Origin: Chloroflexus islandicus
GTDB lineage: Bacteria > Chloroflexota > Chloroflexia > Chloroflexales > Chloroflexaceae
DNA: 64,000 bases
Direction: 5' to 3'
Assembly: GCF_001650695.1 (NCBI RefSeq)
Contig: NZ_LWQS01000011.1
Coordinates: 57,075-121,074, forward strand
In this document: piece after piece, positions 53,891 through 62,099 of the stretch
Position numbering within the stretch: position 1 is the stretch's first letter
Layout of the letters: the number at the start of each line of letters is the position of its first letter
The notes under the pieces: model-generated
Databases searched by the model: none
What the model saw: only the letters and a program-made list of their open reading frames with translations
Told to the model about the DNA's origin: nothing
Position numbers and translations under genes: made by a program

Positions 53891-56875
53891 TCACCCTTGC
53901 CGCGCGAGAAAACTCTCGCTGAGAATGGCATCGCACCGGTCGAGAAACACCTCGAGCGCGGCGCGGTCAAAGGTCAGCGGCGGGCGGATTTTCAACACGT
54001 TGTCAAATGGGCCTTCAGTGCCGATCAAGACTCGTTCGGCGCGCAGGCGCTCTTTGAGATAACTGGCCGCCGCGGTGGCCGGCGCGCGCGTGGCCCGATC
54101 CGTCACTAATTCCACGCCAATAAATAATCCCATTCCCCGTACATCGCCAATGATGGCATGGCGTTGTTGCAGGTCGCGCAATCCGGCCAACAGCTCGCCG
54201 CCGATCTGGGCCGCGTGGGCCATCAAGCCTTCTTCGTCAATGATCCGCAGCACTTCGCGCCCAATCACGCACGACAGCGTGCTGCCGCCAAAGGTCGAGA
54301 AAAACTCGATCCCGTTGTCGAAGGCGCGGGCAATCTCGGCGGTGGTGATCACCGCGCCAATCGGGTGGCCGTTGCCCAGCGGTTTGCCCAGCACCACGAT
54401 GTCGGGCACAACACCTTGGGTCTCAAAGGCCCAGTAGTGCGTCCCCAACCGGCCCAAGCCAGTCTGCACTTCGTCGGCGATACAGACGCCGCCGGCGGCG
54501 CGGATGCGGCGGTAGACCGCGGCCAGATAGCCGGGGGGCGGAATAATTTGCCCGGCCACGCTAGGAAAGGTCTCGGCAATGAAGCCGGCCAGCCTCCCGC
54601 CGCGAGCGGCGATCCGTTCGAGCGCCGCGTCGATGGCCGTCGCGTACCGTTCGCCGTCATTGCCGTATGGCCCGCGATAGGGATCGGGCGCCAGCACGAC
54701 TTGCACCCAATCGGGTTTGCCGCTGCCGGCGGGATGGTTAAACTTGTAGGCCGAGATGTCGATCGCGCCAGTAGTGTGGCCGTGGTAGCCGTGGTCGATG
54801 GTGATCATATCGCGTCCGCCGGTAGCGGCCCGCGCCAGCCGCAACGCCAGCTCGTTGGCTTCTGAGCCGGAATTGACGAAGAAGCAGACGCTCAATGAGG
54901 GCGGCAGCTTGGCCAAGAGTTCGTGGGCAAAGGCGATCTGGGCCGGGTGCAGATAGCGCGTATTCGTGTTGAGCATGCGCAACTGCTGCGCGGCAACGGC
55001 TTGCAGGCGCGGGTGCGCATGCCCGACGTGCGGCACGTTGTTGTAAGCGTCGAGGTATGCCCTCCCCCATTCGTCGAACAGGTAGTGGCGCCAGCCGCGC
55101 AACAACGTACACGGCTCGGCGTAGCTGAGCCGCAGGTTGCCGGCGAAATGGCGGCGGCGCTCGCACAGCAGGCCGGCAGGATCGAGTGGGCGGTAGGCCG
55201 CCGCGGCGTCGGGCAAATTGAGCAGCGCCGCTGGATTGGGGCAAACTGCCTGCCACCAGTCCCCTTCTTCAGGGGCGGCCACGCTGGGCCAGTGGCCAGC
55301 CAGCGCGCTGGCGTGCAAGAGCAGTTGGAAATGGAGGTGGGGCTGCCAGCCGCCGTTGTCGGCCATACTGCCGAGCGCGGCGAAGAGTTGGCCGGCGGCG
55401 AGCGGTTGGCCAACCGCTAACTTGCCTATGCAGATCGGGTCAAGATGGCCGTAAAGCGTGTAGAACGGATCGCCTGCCGGCGTCTGATGCTGCAATACCA
55501 CCATCCCGCCGTAGTCGAGCGGCGCTGAGAAGTTCTCGATCGCGACCACCACCCCATCGAGCGGCGCGTAGACCGGCGTGCCGGGAGACGCAAACAGATC
55601 GACGCCGAGGTGAATCGTGCGCCGTTCGGCCAGCGGTGATGATCCGGCAAAAAACACTGGCGCAGTGTAGATCAGGCGTGGTTCACCGTAACGGCCAATA
55701 CAAACTTCAGCTTGGGCTGGGCCGGCCAGCACGGCTGCCTCTGCCTCGGTTAGTCCAAACGGGTCTTGCGGCAGCGGCGTCTCGCCGGCAGCCACACTCA
55801 CCACCGGCGCGTTGGCCAGATCGCGACCGAGCACCGGCGCAAAGCGGCCACGCTGGGTATCTAGCCACGCCATCACCCGCGCTGCGGCGTCGCTGATCGG
55901 CAGGCCGCAGACAGCGCGCAAACGGGCCGCGGCGATGGCCGGATCAATGGTCGCAGTGGCCGCTAACATCCGCCACGCCGGCGCTTCCGAAACCGTCACA
56001 TACGGATCATCAGGCCGCTGCTGCTTCATCAGCGCCGCATTCACCACGCTCACCGCCAGCCGGGTGCGCACCAGCGGCCAGATCAGATCGATTTCGGCGG
56101 CGCTGAGCGGCCAGACTGCGTGATAGCCGGCGACCAGCTCCCCCAATGCGCGCAGCGGGTCGGGTTGGTTGAGCATCGCATACGCCGCGGCGATCGCCAC
56201 TTCGCAGACGCGCGGCGCGGCGCAGAGATCGCCAAAATCGAGCAGACCGCTGATGGTGAATTGGCCGCGCGCATCTGCCGTCACCAGCAGGTTGTAGTCA
56301 TTGAGGTCGTTGTGGATCGGTATACGCGGCAGGGCGAGCAACGCCGGGTGAAGCTGCGCATACGCGGCCAGCGCCTCGGCGGCAAGCTGGCGCTGGCCGG
56401 CATCGGCAATCGCTGGCAACTCCGCCATTGCCCACTCTGCTTGCAACAAATTCCACTTCAGCGGGCGATCGAGCATCGGGTGGGCAAAACCGGCCAGCGC
56501 CTGATCGAGCCGGGCGGCTTGCCGGCCAAGTTCGGCCCGCAACGCCGCAGGGTGCGGGCGAAAGGTGGCGAACAGCTCACCCGGCAGGGCCGTAATCAAC
56601 CAGAGCAGCCGGCCAGCCTCGGCCACAAACGGTTCGCCGTTGGCGGCTCGCACCAAACGCGGCGCCGGCAGATCAGGCGCGACCGCGGCCACATGCTCTA
56701 ACGCCGCGCATTGCATCGCTACCAGCGCCGGATCGCAATGCGGTCGCATCACTTTTAGCACATACTGCGCGCCGTCAGTGGCAGTGACAAGGAAGTTAAG
56801 ATCATATTCGCCCGGCAATGGCGCTAAGGCGCCGTGAAGGTCGTAATGGCGAGCGAGGGCGGTTTGCCATGGCAT
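53891..56875 (-). CDS. Trifunctional fusion: APH-like kinase, M23 peptidase fold, class III aminotransferase
   Basis: A 994-residue protein. Residues about 1-330 form an aminoglycoside/choline-kinase-like domain with H188, D190 and N195 in IHNDLNDYN and D213 in LLDFGD. Residues about 405-560 form an M23/LytM-like domain with H422 and D426 (IHLGVDLF), YGHLD (H477) and PHLHFQ (H513/H515). Residues about 580-994 are a class III PLP-dependent enzyme with SGSEANELAL, D801 in DEVQTGLG and the PLP lysine K831 in VLGKPLGNGHPIG. The aminotransferase domain resembles phosphoethanolamine/phosphohydroxylysine phospho-lyases, and the kinase resembles hydroxylysine kinase. The fusion suggests phosphorylation followed by ammonia and phosphate elimination. 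ATG 56875 has GGAG eight bases upstream; the open frame further upstream is antisense to the epimerase gene. Confidence 0.9.
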   Translation of the reverse strand: MPWQTALARHYDLHGALAPLPGEYDLNFLVTATDGAQYVLKVMRPHCDPALVAMQCAALEHVAAVAPDLPAPRLVRAANGEPFVAEAGRLLWLITALPGELFATFRPHPAALRAELGRQAARLDQALAGFAHPMLDRPLKWNLLQAEWAMAELPAIADAGQRQLAAEALAAYAQLHPALLALPRIPIHNDLNDYNLLVTADARGQFTISGLLDFGDLCAAPRVCEVAIAAAYAMLNQPDPLRALGELVAGYHAVWPLSAAEIDLIWPLVRTRLAVSVVNAALMKQQRPDDPYVTVSEAPAWRMLAATATIDPAIAAARLRAVCGLPISDAAARVMAWLDTQRGRFAPVLGRDLANAPVVSVAAGETPLPQDPFGLTEAEAAVLAGPAQAEVCIGRYGEPRLIYTAPVFFAGSSPLAERRTIHLGVDLFASPGTPVYAPLDGVVVAIENFSAPLDYGGMVVLQHQTPAGDPFYTLYGHLDPICIGKLAVGQPLAAGQLFAALGSMADNGGWQPHLHFQLLLHASALAGHWPSVAAPEEGDWWQAVCPNPAALLNLPDAAAAYRPLDPAGLLCERRRHFAGNLRLSYAEPCTLLRGWRHYLFDEWGRAYLDAYNNVPHVGHAHPRLQAVAAQQLRMLNTNTRYLHPAQIAFAHELLAKLPPSLSVCFFVNSGSEANELALRLARAATGGRDMITIDHGYHGHTTGAIDISAYKFNHPAGSGKPDWVQVVLAPDPYRGPYGNDGERYATAIDAALERIAARGGRLAGFIAETFPSVAGQIIPPPGYLAAVYRRIRAAGGVCIADEVQTGLGRLGTHYWAFETQGVVPDIVVLGKPLGNGHPIGAVITTAEIARAFDNGIEFFSTFGGSTLSCVIGREVLRIIDEEGLMAHAAQIGGELLAGLRDLQQRHAIIGDVRGMGLFIGVELVTDRATRAPATAAASYLKERLRAERVLIGTEGPFDNVLKIRPPLTFDRAALEVFLDRCDAILSESFLARQG

Positions 56876-56908
56876 AATGCGTGCTCCGTCATCATCAATC
56901 ACAACGCG

Positions 56909-56946
56909 ATCATACCACAGTCGCGCCGAGCCAAACGTGGTATGAT
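56909..56946. promoter_or_regulatory. Symmetrical divergent promoter pair
   Basis: ATCATACCA (56909-56917) and TGGTATGAT (56938-56946) are perfect inverted copies 20 bases apart. Each reads outward as an extended -10 box (TGGTATGAT): one toward the fusion gene (56875), one toward the epimerase gene (56975). The symmetry would also suit a dimeric repressor. Confidence 0.6.
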
Positions 56947-56974
56947 AAGCGGCGATAACGAACACGGAGGCGTT

Positions 56975-57934
56975 ATGCGCGTCTTTATCACCGGCATTAC
57001 TGGCCCGGTCGGCAGCTTTCTGGCCGATTACCTGCTGACCATCCCCAGCCTCGACATTCACGCATTCAAACGCTGGCGCAGCGATCCGCGCCCGATCGAG
57101 CACCTGTTGGGTAAGATCACCATCCACGAAGGCGATATCGAAGACGCCTTCGCCGTTGATCGCGCCATCGCCGCTGCCCGACCCGACCGCATCTTCCACC
57201 TTGCCGCGCAAAGTTACCCCAGCGCCTCGTGGGATGCACCGATCGTGACCATGCGGGCCAATGTCGAAGGCACGATCAACCTGCTCGAAGCGGCCCGCCG
57301 CCACGTGCCATATGCCCGCATCCACATCGCCGGCACCAGCGCCGAATATGGGCCGGTGCGCCCGGAAGATGTGCCCATCCGCGAAGATCACCCGCTCCGC
57401 CCGGCCAGCCCCTACGGTGTGAGCAAAGTCGCCGCCGAGCTGAGCGGGTTGCAATATCACGCCAGCTACGGCTTGCACGTCGTCGTCACCCGCTCGTTCA
57501 ACCACGTCGGGCCGCGCCAAGGCGACCGCTGCTCGATCCAGACCTTCTGCCGCCAGATGGCCTTGATCGAAGCGGGCCGGCAACCGCCGGTGATATACGT
57601 GGGCAATCTGGCGCCGAAACGCGACTTCAGCCACACCCGCGACGTGGCCCGCGCCCTCTGGCTACTGCTCGAACACGGCGTCCCCGGCGAGGTGTATAAC
57701 CTCTGTTCCGGCCACGCGGTGCGGATCGGCGATATTGTCGATATGGTGGTTGCAATGGGGCGCGTGCCGGCGAAGGTACAGGTCGATCCCGCCCGCCTGC
57801 GCCCGGTCGATGAGCCGATTTTACAAGGCGACAACAGCAAACTGCGCGCAGCCACCGGCTGGCAGCCCGAAATTGGCATTGAACAGATCGTGGCCGAGGT
57901 CTTGGATTATTGGCGGCAGCAATTCGGCATATAA
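56975..57934 (+). CDS. NAD-dependent epimerase/dehydratase (GDP-mannose dehydratase/reductase-like)
   Basis: A 319-residue extended SDR enzyme. The Rossmann glycine motif is GITGPVG (about 7-13). HLAAQSYPSASWDAP, the catalytic AGTSAEYG serine, Y and K in SPYGVSKVAAE, and SFNHVGPRQ follow. The HLAAQSYP and SFNHxGPRQ segments point to GDP-4-keto-6-deoxymannose reductase or GDP-mannose 4,6-dehydratase relatives, for nucleotide-sugar modification of surface glycans. GGAGG lies five bases before ATG 56975. It is transcribed divergently from the fusion gene. Confidence 0.92.
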   Translation: MRVFITGITGPVGSFLADYLLTIPSLDIHAFKRWRSDPRPIEHLLGKITIHEGDIEDAFAVDRAIAAARPDRIFHLAAQSYPSASWDAPIVTMRANVEGTINLLEAARRHVPYARIHIAGTSAEYGPVRPEDVPIREDHPLRPASPYGVSKVAAELSGLQYHASYGLHVVVTRSFNHVGPRQGDRCSIQTFCRQMALIEAGRQPPVIYVGNLAPKRDFSHTRDVARALWLLLEHGVPGEVYNLCSGHAVRIGDIVDMVVAMGRVPAKVQVDPARLRPVDEPILQGDNSKLRAATGWQPEIGIEQIVAEVLDYWRQQFGI

Positions 57935-58174
57935 TCGTTTGATGACCTCGGCGGTAAAAACCCGAGGGCCTTATCGCGGACGCAGAGAACATGCTACTCT
58001 CCCCTCTGCGCCCTCCGCGCCCCTGCGGTAAAAACCCGAGGGCCTTCTTGCGGACGCAGAACACAATGCACCATCTGCGGTAAAATACGACGGGTATTCT
58101 CGCGAGCATTGGCGCGCTCTTTCCCCCCTCTGCGTCCTCTGCGCCCGCTGTGGTAAAAATACGAGAGCACTATC
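57935..58174. repeat. Repeats between the epimerase and rsmI genes
   Basis: No gene. A motif of the GTAAAAACCCGAGGGCCTT(A/C)T(C/T)GCGGACGCAGA kind occurs twice (from about 57953 and 58027), with CTCTGCGCCCTCCGCGCCCC between them. It is a relative of the CTCTGCGCC-ended elements seen elsewhere in the window. Confidence 0.7.
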
Positions 58175-59047
58175 ATGGGCACGTTATATCTCGTCGCCAC
58201 CCCGATCGGCAATCTCGAAGACATCACCTTGCGCGCGCTGCGCGTGCTGCGCGAAGCGCGGCTGATCGCCGCCGAAGACACCCGCCATACCCGCATTTTG
58301 CTCGACCACTACCAAATCACGACACCATGCATCTCGTACCACGAACACAACAAACTGGCCCGGCGCGCCGAGATCCTAGCCGCATTGCAAACCGGTGACG
58401 TAGCGCTAGTCTCAGATGCTGGCACACCCGCGATCGCCGACCCCGGCCTCGAGCTGGTGCAGGCATGTCTAGCAGAGGGGCACACCGTGACTCCCATCCC
58501 CGGCCCTAGCGCGCCACTGGCAGCGCTAGTTGCGTCGGGGATGGACACCAGCCGCTTTGCTTTCATCGGCTTCCTGCCCCGCCAACCGCGCGAGCGCCGC
58601 GAATTGCTGAGCGCGATCGTCGATCTGACGCTAACCGTCATCTGCTTCGAGACGCCGCACCGCTTGCTGGAGGCGCTTCGCGACATCGCCACAACGCTCG
58701 GCGAGCGCCAACTAGCCGTCGCCAACGACCTCACCAAACGCTTCGAGGCGATTGCGCGCGGTACCGCGACCGAGCTAATCGACCACTTTACCAGCCACCC
58801 GCCCCGCGGCGAATTCACCATCGTCATTGCCGGGGCCGAGCCGGGCAGCGAGCGCAAACGCGACCGCCAGCGTCTCCGCGCCCAACCAGCCAGCGCTACC
58901 CCTGAAACCATCGCCTCCCACTTACACCAACTCGCCGCCCAAGGCATCACCGGCAGCGCCGCCGTGCGCCGCGCCGCCCAAGAACTGGGAGCGCCCAAAA
59001 ATACCGTCTACGACGTCTGGCGCGAACTGTTTGGCAAATCATCATAA
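58175..59047 (+). CDS. rsmI: 16S rRNA (cytidine1402-2'-O)-methyltransferase
   Basis: A 290-residue SAM-dependent enzyme that 2'-O-methylates C1402 in the ribosomal P site. The tetrapyrrole-methylase fold shows LYLVATPIGNLEDITLRAL, AEDTRHTRILL, ALVSDAGTPAIADPG, PIPGPSAPLAALVASG and FIGFLPRQPRERRE. The C-terminal tail (about 225-290) carries a helical region ending PKNTVYDVWREL. ATG 58175 is the family start, though its ribosome site is weak. Its last 40 bases overlap the convergent gene at 59008. Confidence 0.96.
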   Translation: MGTLYLVATPIGNLEDITLRALRVLREARLIAAEDTRHTRILLDHYQITTPCISYHEHNKLARRAEILAALQTGDVALVSDAGTPAIADPGLELVQACLAEGHTVTPIPGPSAPLAALVASGMDTSRFAFIGFLPRQPRERRELLSAIVDLTLTVICFETPHRLLEALRDIATTLGERQLAVANDLTKRFEAIARGTATELIDHFTSHPPRGEFTIVIAGAEPGSERKRDRQRLRAQPASATPETIASHLHQLAAQGITGSAAVRRAAQELGAPKNTVYDVWRELFGKSS

Positions 59048-59727
59048 CCGCGCAACAACGCCAATGCCGCCCGCGCCCGTTTGCCATGCTCATCTGACGA
59101 ACGGCCATCGGTCGCCCACTGTTCGAGCAAGCCTAACGCGCTGTCATAATCCGCCCCGGTCAAGCAACCGCGCCGGCAGCGCTCGCTGATATATTCAACT
59201 ATCAGCTTGCGCGATTTCCAGTATTTCGATCCGGCAAACGCCGGCAAGAGACGCATCGTATCGGGCCAGTTGTATGTAGGATCAGGCACTATCAGCGCCT
59301 CAATCGCCCGCAAGCGGATCAACCAGTAACCGTGGTTCGCAACATTAGGGATAGCAAGGCACGCCGGCGCTATCCGCTGCGCCCGCACCAGATCGCCGGC
59401 CAGCTTCACTGCATACAGCACGACATCTTGGGGCGAGCCGTTAAGGACGTACAAGAGTTCATCTTCTGCAATCGACGCCTGATACTCCCGCACCATCCGT
59501 AACGTAAACTTACGCACACTAGCATCGAAATCGCGCAACAACTCGCTCCACACCTCGGCTCGCCATTGCGCCGGCGGCACCGCCCGTACATACACTTCCA
59601 GCGCTATCATGCGCAGTTGCGCGTATTCTTTGCGCTCGCGCATAAATGTGATCAGCGTGTCGGGAGTATGCTGCCCGGCGCCATACCCCACCCGTGCAAC
59701 GAGATCGGCAATCTGCTGCGTACTCAA
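59008..59727 (-). CDS. HEAT-like alpha-helical repeat protein, start unclear
   Basis: A 239-residue product from a TTG, made of amphipathic helical pairs (YAQLRMIALEVYVR, DASVRKFTLRMVREY, DVVLYAVKLAGDLV, YWLIRLRAIEAL) like HEAT repeats. Function unknown. The frame stays open about 46 codons upstream of this TTG (to 59865). It reads like protein (TPAEYQEIELIRGYEIIPYP) but offers no ATG, GTG or TTG. The true start may be a rare codon, or the gene may be joined to the upstream HTH gene by a -1 shift near 59830. It overlaps the 3' end of rsmI by 40 bp. Confidence 0.65.
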   Translation of the reverse strand: MSTQQIADLVARVGYGAGQHTPDTLITFMRERKEYAQLRMIALEVYVRAVPPAQWRAEVWSELLRDFDASVRKFTLRMVREYQASIAEDELLYVLNGSPQDVVLYAVKLAGDLVRAQRIAPACLAIPNVANHGYWLIRLRAIEALIVPDPTYNWPDTMRLLPAFAGSKYWKSRKLIVEYISERCRRGCLTGADYDSALGLLEQWATDGRSSDEHGKRARAALALLRGYDDLPNSSRQTS

Positions 59728-59825
59728 ATCATTACGGAGCCGATCAATCTTCGATTGCGGATAAGGAATGATCTCGTAGCCGCGAATAAGCTCGATTTCT
59801 TGGTATTCAGCCGGCGTAAAATCTG

Positions 59826-60215
59826 CTACTCCCTCTCGTCCAAGCTGTGACGAGGGCGCATGCGGCTATCTAACCTGCCCCAGATCAACAATTGGCGCAC
59901 AATCCGCTTCACATCCGCCGGCAGCAGCGGTTCTTTGCCGTGAAGTTTACGGCTGAGGGTCGCATTCGACAACCCTATCGCCTCGGCCAGTTCGGCCAGC
60001 GTATGATAGCGATGGCCATGCTGACGCTCGTTCGAGAGCGTCGTTTTCAACTGCGTTTTCCCCAACTCGGTAAACGCTGCCCGCCGATCGGCTGACAACT
60101 GGCCCGGCTGTCGTTCAGCACACCATTGCTCGTAGCAACGGCGTAACGCATTGACCTCGGCGCGCAATTGCTCGATTTCGCGACGTAAGGCATGGAGTTC
60201 AGCGTCGAGATTCAT
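59826..60215 (-). CDS. HTH protein with N-terminal coiled coil
   Basis: A 129-residue probable DNA-binding protein. The N terminus is a heptad-rich helix (LHALRREIEQLRAEVNALRR). The HTH lies at about 70-110: TLAELAEAIGLSNATLSRKL, resembling XRE/MerR-type HTHs. The stop TAG at 59826 lies inside the open frame of the next gene, and the two may be translationally linked. It is divergent from the MmyB-like regulator gene, sharing a 180-bp A+T-rich control region. No clear ribosome site was seen. Confidence 0.72.
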   Translation of the reverse strand: MNLDAELHALRREIEQLRAEVNALRRCYEQWCAERQPGQLSADRRAAFTELGKTQLKTTLSNERQHGHRYHTLAELAEAIGLSNATLSRKLHGKEPLLPADVKRIVRQLLIWGRLDSRMRPRHSLDERE

Positions 60216-60395
60216 AAAACTGAAGACCGCAAAACAATCGCAAAAAAGCTCAAAGATTTTGGTTGTTCCATGCGCTATAGTATAGGCATGAAGAAGGAAT
60301 CGAACAAGCTATGCGATTGAATAGCGCCTAGAGTGTTGTTTTGAGATGTTCTTCGCTCACCGCAAGGAAACTGGCGATAGCCGTCTAGAGGAAGT

Positions 60396-61337
60396 ATGAA
60401 CCGCCAACGCCGCCCGCATCCCGACTGCCAAGCATTTGTCGAGACGGTCGACGAATTACGCCAGCGCCGGCGTAATGAACTGATCCGCCCGCAACGCTCG
60501 TCGAGCGACGGGCGCGAGGTACCCAAGACCTTCACCTACACCCAATTCCGCGAAGTCTATTCGTCGTACCCGGCTCTGCGGTCGGGGAAATTAAAGAAAC
60601 CGCCATCACGCGATATTGTGATGGCGATTGCCGATTACTTAGAATGCGATCTTGCTGAACGCAACCGGCTGCTGATCAGCGCCCATCATTACCCCATCCA
60701 ACCGTACCGGTCAGGCGAGACATTAGCAACCTTCGTGCGGGTGGCCCGCGAGATTATGCAGTTCGTTCCGCTGCCGGCCTACATTATCAACCGCGATTGG
60801 GATGTGCTCGATGTGAACGAGCATTTGCTCGCTTTAGCGGGTATCACGCGCACAGAGTATGAGGCTATTCCGGTTGAAATGCGCAACGTGATTCAGATGA
60901 TCTTCGATCCGCGTTCACCGGTATATCCCCTGCTCTACCTTGATCATGAGCAATGGCGTCGTTTCGCCCAGCGAAACATCTACGGCTTCAAGGTGCAAAA
61001 CGCCTATTGTGAACGCGAGCCATGGTATATCGAGCGCGTAGCGCGCTGGCGCGAATTACCCTATTTCAGCGAACTGTGGGAAAACACTCCGATCGATGCG
61101 TACACGGCTTCCACGAGCGACGCCGCGCCGCCATTCTATCGCTCGACCATACGCTCAGCAACCGGGCAGATCATCAACTTCCGCTCGTTGTTTATCACCC
61201 TCAGCGATGAGCTCTATCCGCAGGTCGTGGCGTGGATGCCGGTCGATCACGCCAGCCGTGCGGCGATGATCGACCTTGGCATTCCCATCCCGCCGGGATG
61301 GATGCCGGGAGAGAATGGAGCGGAAGCTGGCGGCTAG
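60396..61337 (+). CDS. MmyB-like transcriptional regulator
   Basis: A 313-residue protein. The N-terminal part (about 15-95) is an atypical HTH region ending in SRDIVMAIADYLECDLAERNRLL, as in XRE regulators of this family. The C-terminal part (about 105-270) matches the MmyB-like PAS-fold ligand domain: PLPAYIINRDWDVLDVNEHLL, NVIQMIFDP and PFYRSTIRSATGQIINFRSLF. Such regulators sense small hydrophobic or aromatic ligands. GAGGAAGT runs directly into the ATG. The divergent HTH gene may be a partner or target. Confidence 0.85.
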   Translation: MNRQRRPHPDCQAFVETVDELRQRRRNELIRPQRSSSDGREVPKTFTYTQFREVYSSYPALRSGKLKKPPSRDIVMAIADYLECDLAERNRLLISAHHYPIQPYRSGETLATFVRVAREIMQFVPLPAYIINRDWDVLDVNEHLLALAGITRTEYEAIPVEMRNVIQMIFDPRSPVYPLLYLDHEQWRRFAQRNIYGFKVQNAYCEREPWYIERVARWRELPYFSELWENTPIDAYTASTSDAAPPFYRSTIRSATGQIINFRSLFITLSDELYPQVVAWMPVDHASRAAMIDLGIPIPPGWMPGENGAEAGG

Positions 61338-61667
61338 TTAGCCAGCGATGCAATCCAAGCAATCACCTCCCGCGCTCACCAGCGATAGTCGCGCCGCATA
61401 GCGAGTGCGGTGCGCTGCCCCGCTGTGGCATAGCGCCCACTCCCAGCATGCGGCGCTTGCCATCACTGTCTCCTCGGCAAGGTAAGTTCGCGCGCAAATC
61501 TCACTGCTCAACGGCATCTGCCCTGCATGCTGACGTTGCGACATTGTCCGCTAATCGCTGCCAAATTCGGCCATTGGTTGCATTCCTTGGAGTGAGCCAA
61601 CCAAAACTAGCCTCAGCGCAAGGGTACGGCTGCTCATCGGCCCGAGCGAACGCCCAAGGAGACCACA
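61338..61667. other. Gene-free stretch between two regulator genes
   Basis: No gene or clear repeat seen. It should hold the promoter of the small HTH gene that starts at 61668. Confidence 0.35.
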
Positions 61668-62000
61668 ATGAACCCTTCAGACTACTTTCTGGCCTCGATT
61701 GACGATCTGCGCTTGCGCGCCGCCGTGCAACGAATCGCACCTCGGTTCGACCGTCTGCCGCGCCACTTGCGCGAAATAGCTTTGCAGCTTCACTTCACGC
61801 CCGACCATCTTGCCCGCCACTGCCATTTGAGCGAGAGCACCGTGCGCAAATATATCGATAACTTCTACAAGGCGCTCGATGTGCGCAACGACATCGATGC
61901 GAAAGTGTTTGATCGCACGACCGTCATCTGCTTCGCCGCCCAGTATTGGCGCATGCGCCGCCAAGAAGCTCAGCACGATGCTGATGCGACGGGATGGTAG
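61668..62000 (+). CDS. Small LuxR/sigma-4-like HTH protein
   Basis: A 110-residue protein whose centre (about 37-75) reads LREIALQLHFTPDHLARHCHLSESTVRKYIDNFYKAL, described by its core TPDHLARHCHLSESTVRKY. This is the HTH form of LuxR/sigma region 4 proteins. No receiver or sensor domain is attached. AAGGAG lies eight bases before ATG 61668. It is the third regulator gene in a row, and its target is unknown. Confidence 0.75.
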   Translation: MNPSDYFLASIDDLRLRAAVQRIAPRFDRLPRHLREIALQLHFTPDHLARHCHLSESTVRKYIDNFYKALDVRNDIDAKVFDRTTVICFAAQYWRMRRQEAQHDADATGW

Positions 62001-62071
62001 GGGTACAGCGTGCTGTCCCTCATAGTGTCCCATTTACAGTATACTATGGGACACCTTGATGCAGCGGGATG

Positions 62072-62099
62072 GTAGGGGGACAGCATGCTGTCCCCCTAC
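62072..62099. terminator. Perfect palindrome over the rmlA-like stop codon
   Basis: GTAGGGGGACAGC (62072-62084) pairs with GCTGTCCCCCTAC (62087-62099), leaving two bases. It lies between convergent genes and includes the stop codon of the nucleotidyltransferase gene. A weaker GTGTCCCAT/ATGGGACAC stem lies at 62025-62053. Confidence 0.6.

Noticed and set aside
56876..57634. N-terminal extension of the kinase-M23-aminotransferase fusion by 253 codons
   Set aside because: It would be antisense to the well-supported epimerase gene. The kinase family starts at MPWQTALARHYD, with a ribosome site before ATG 56875.
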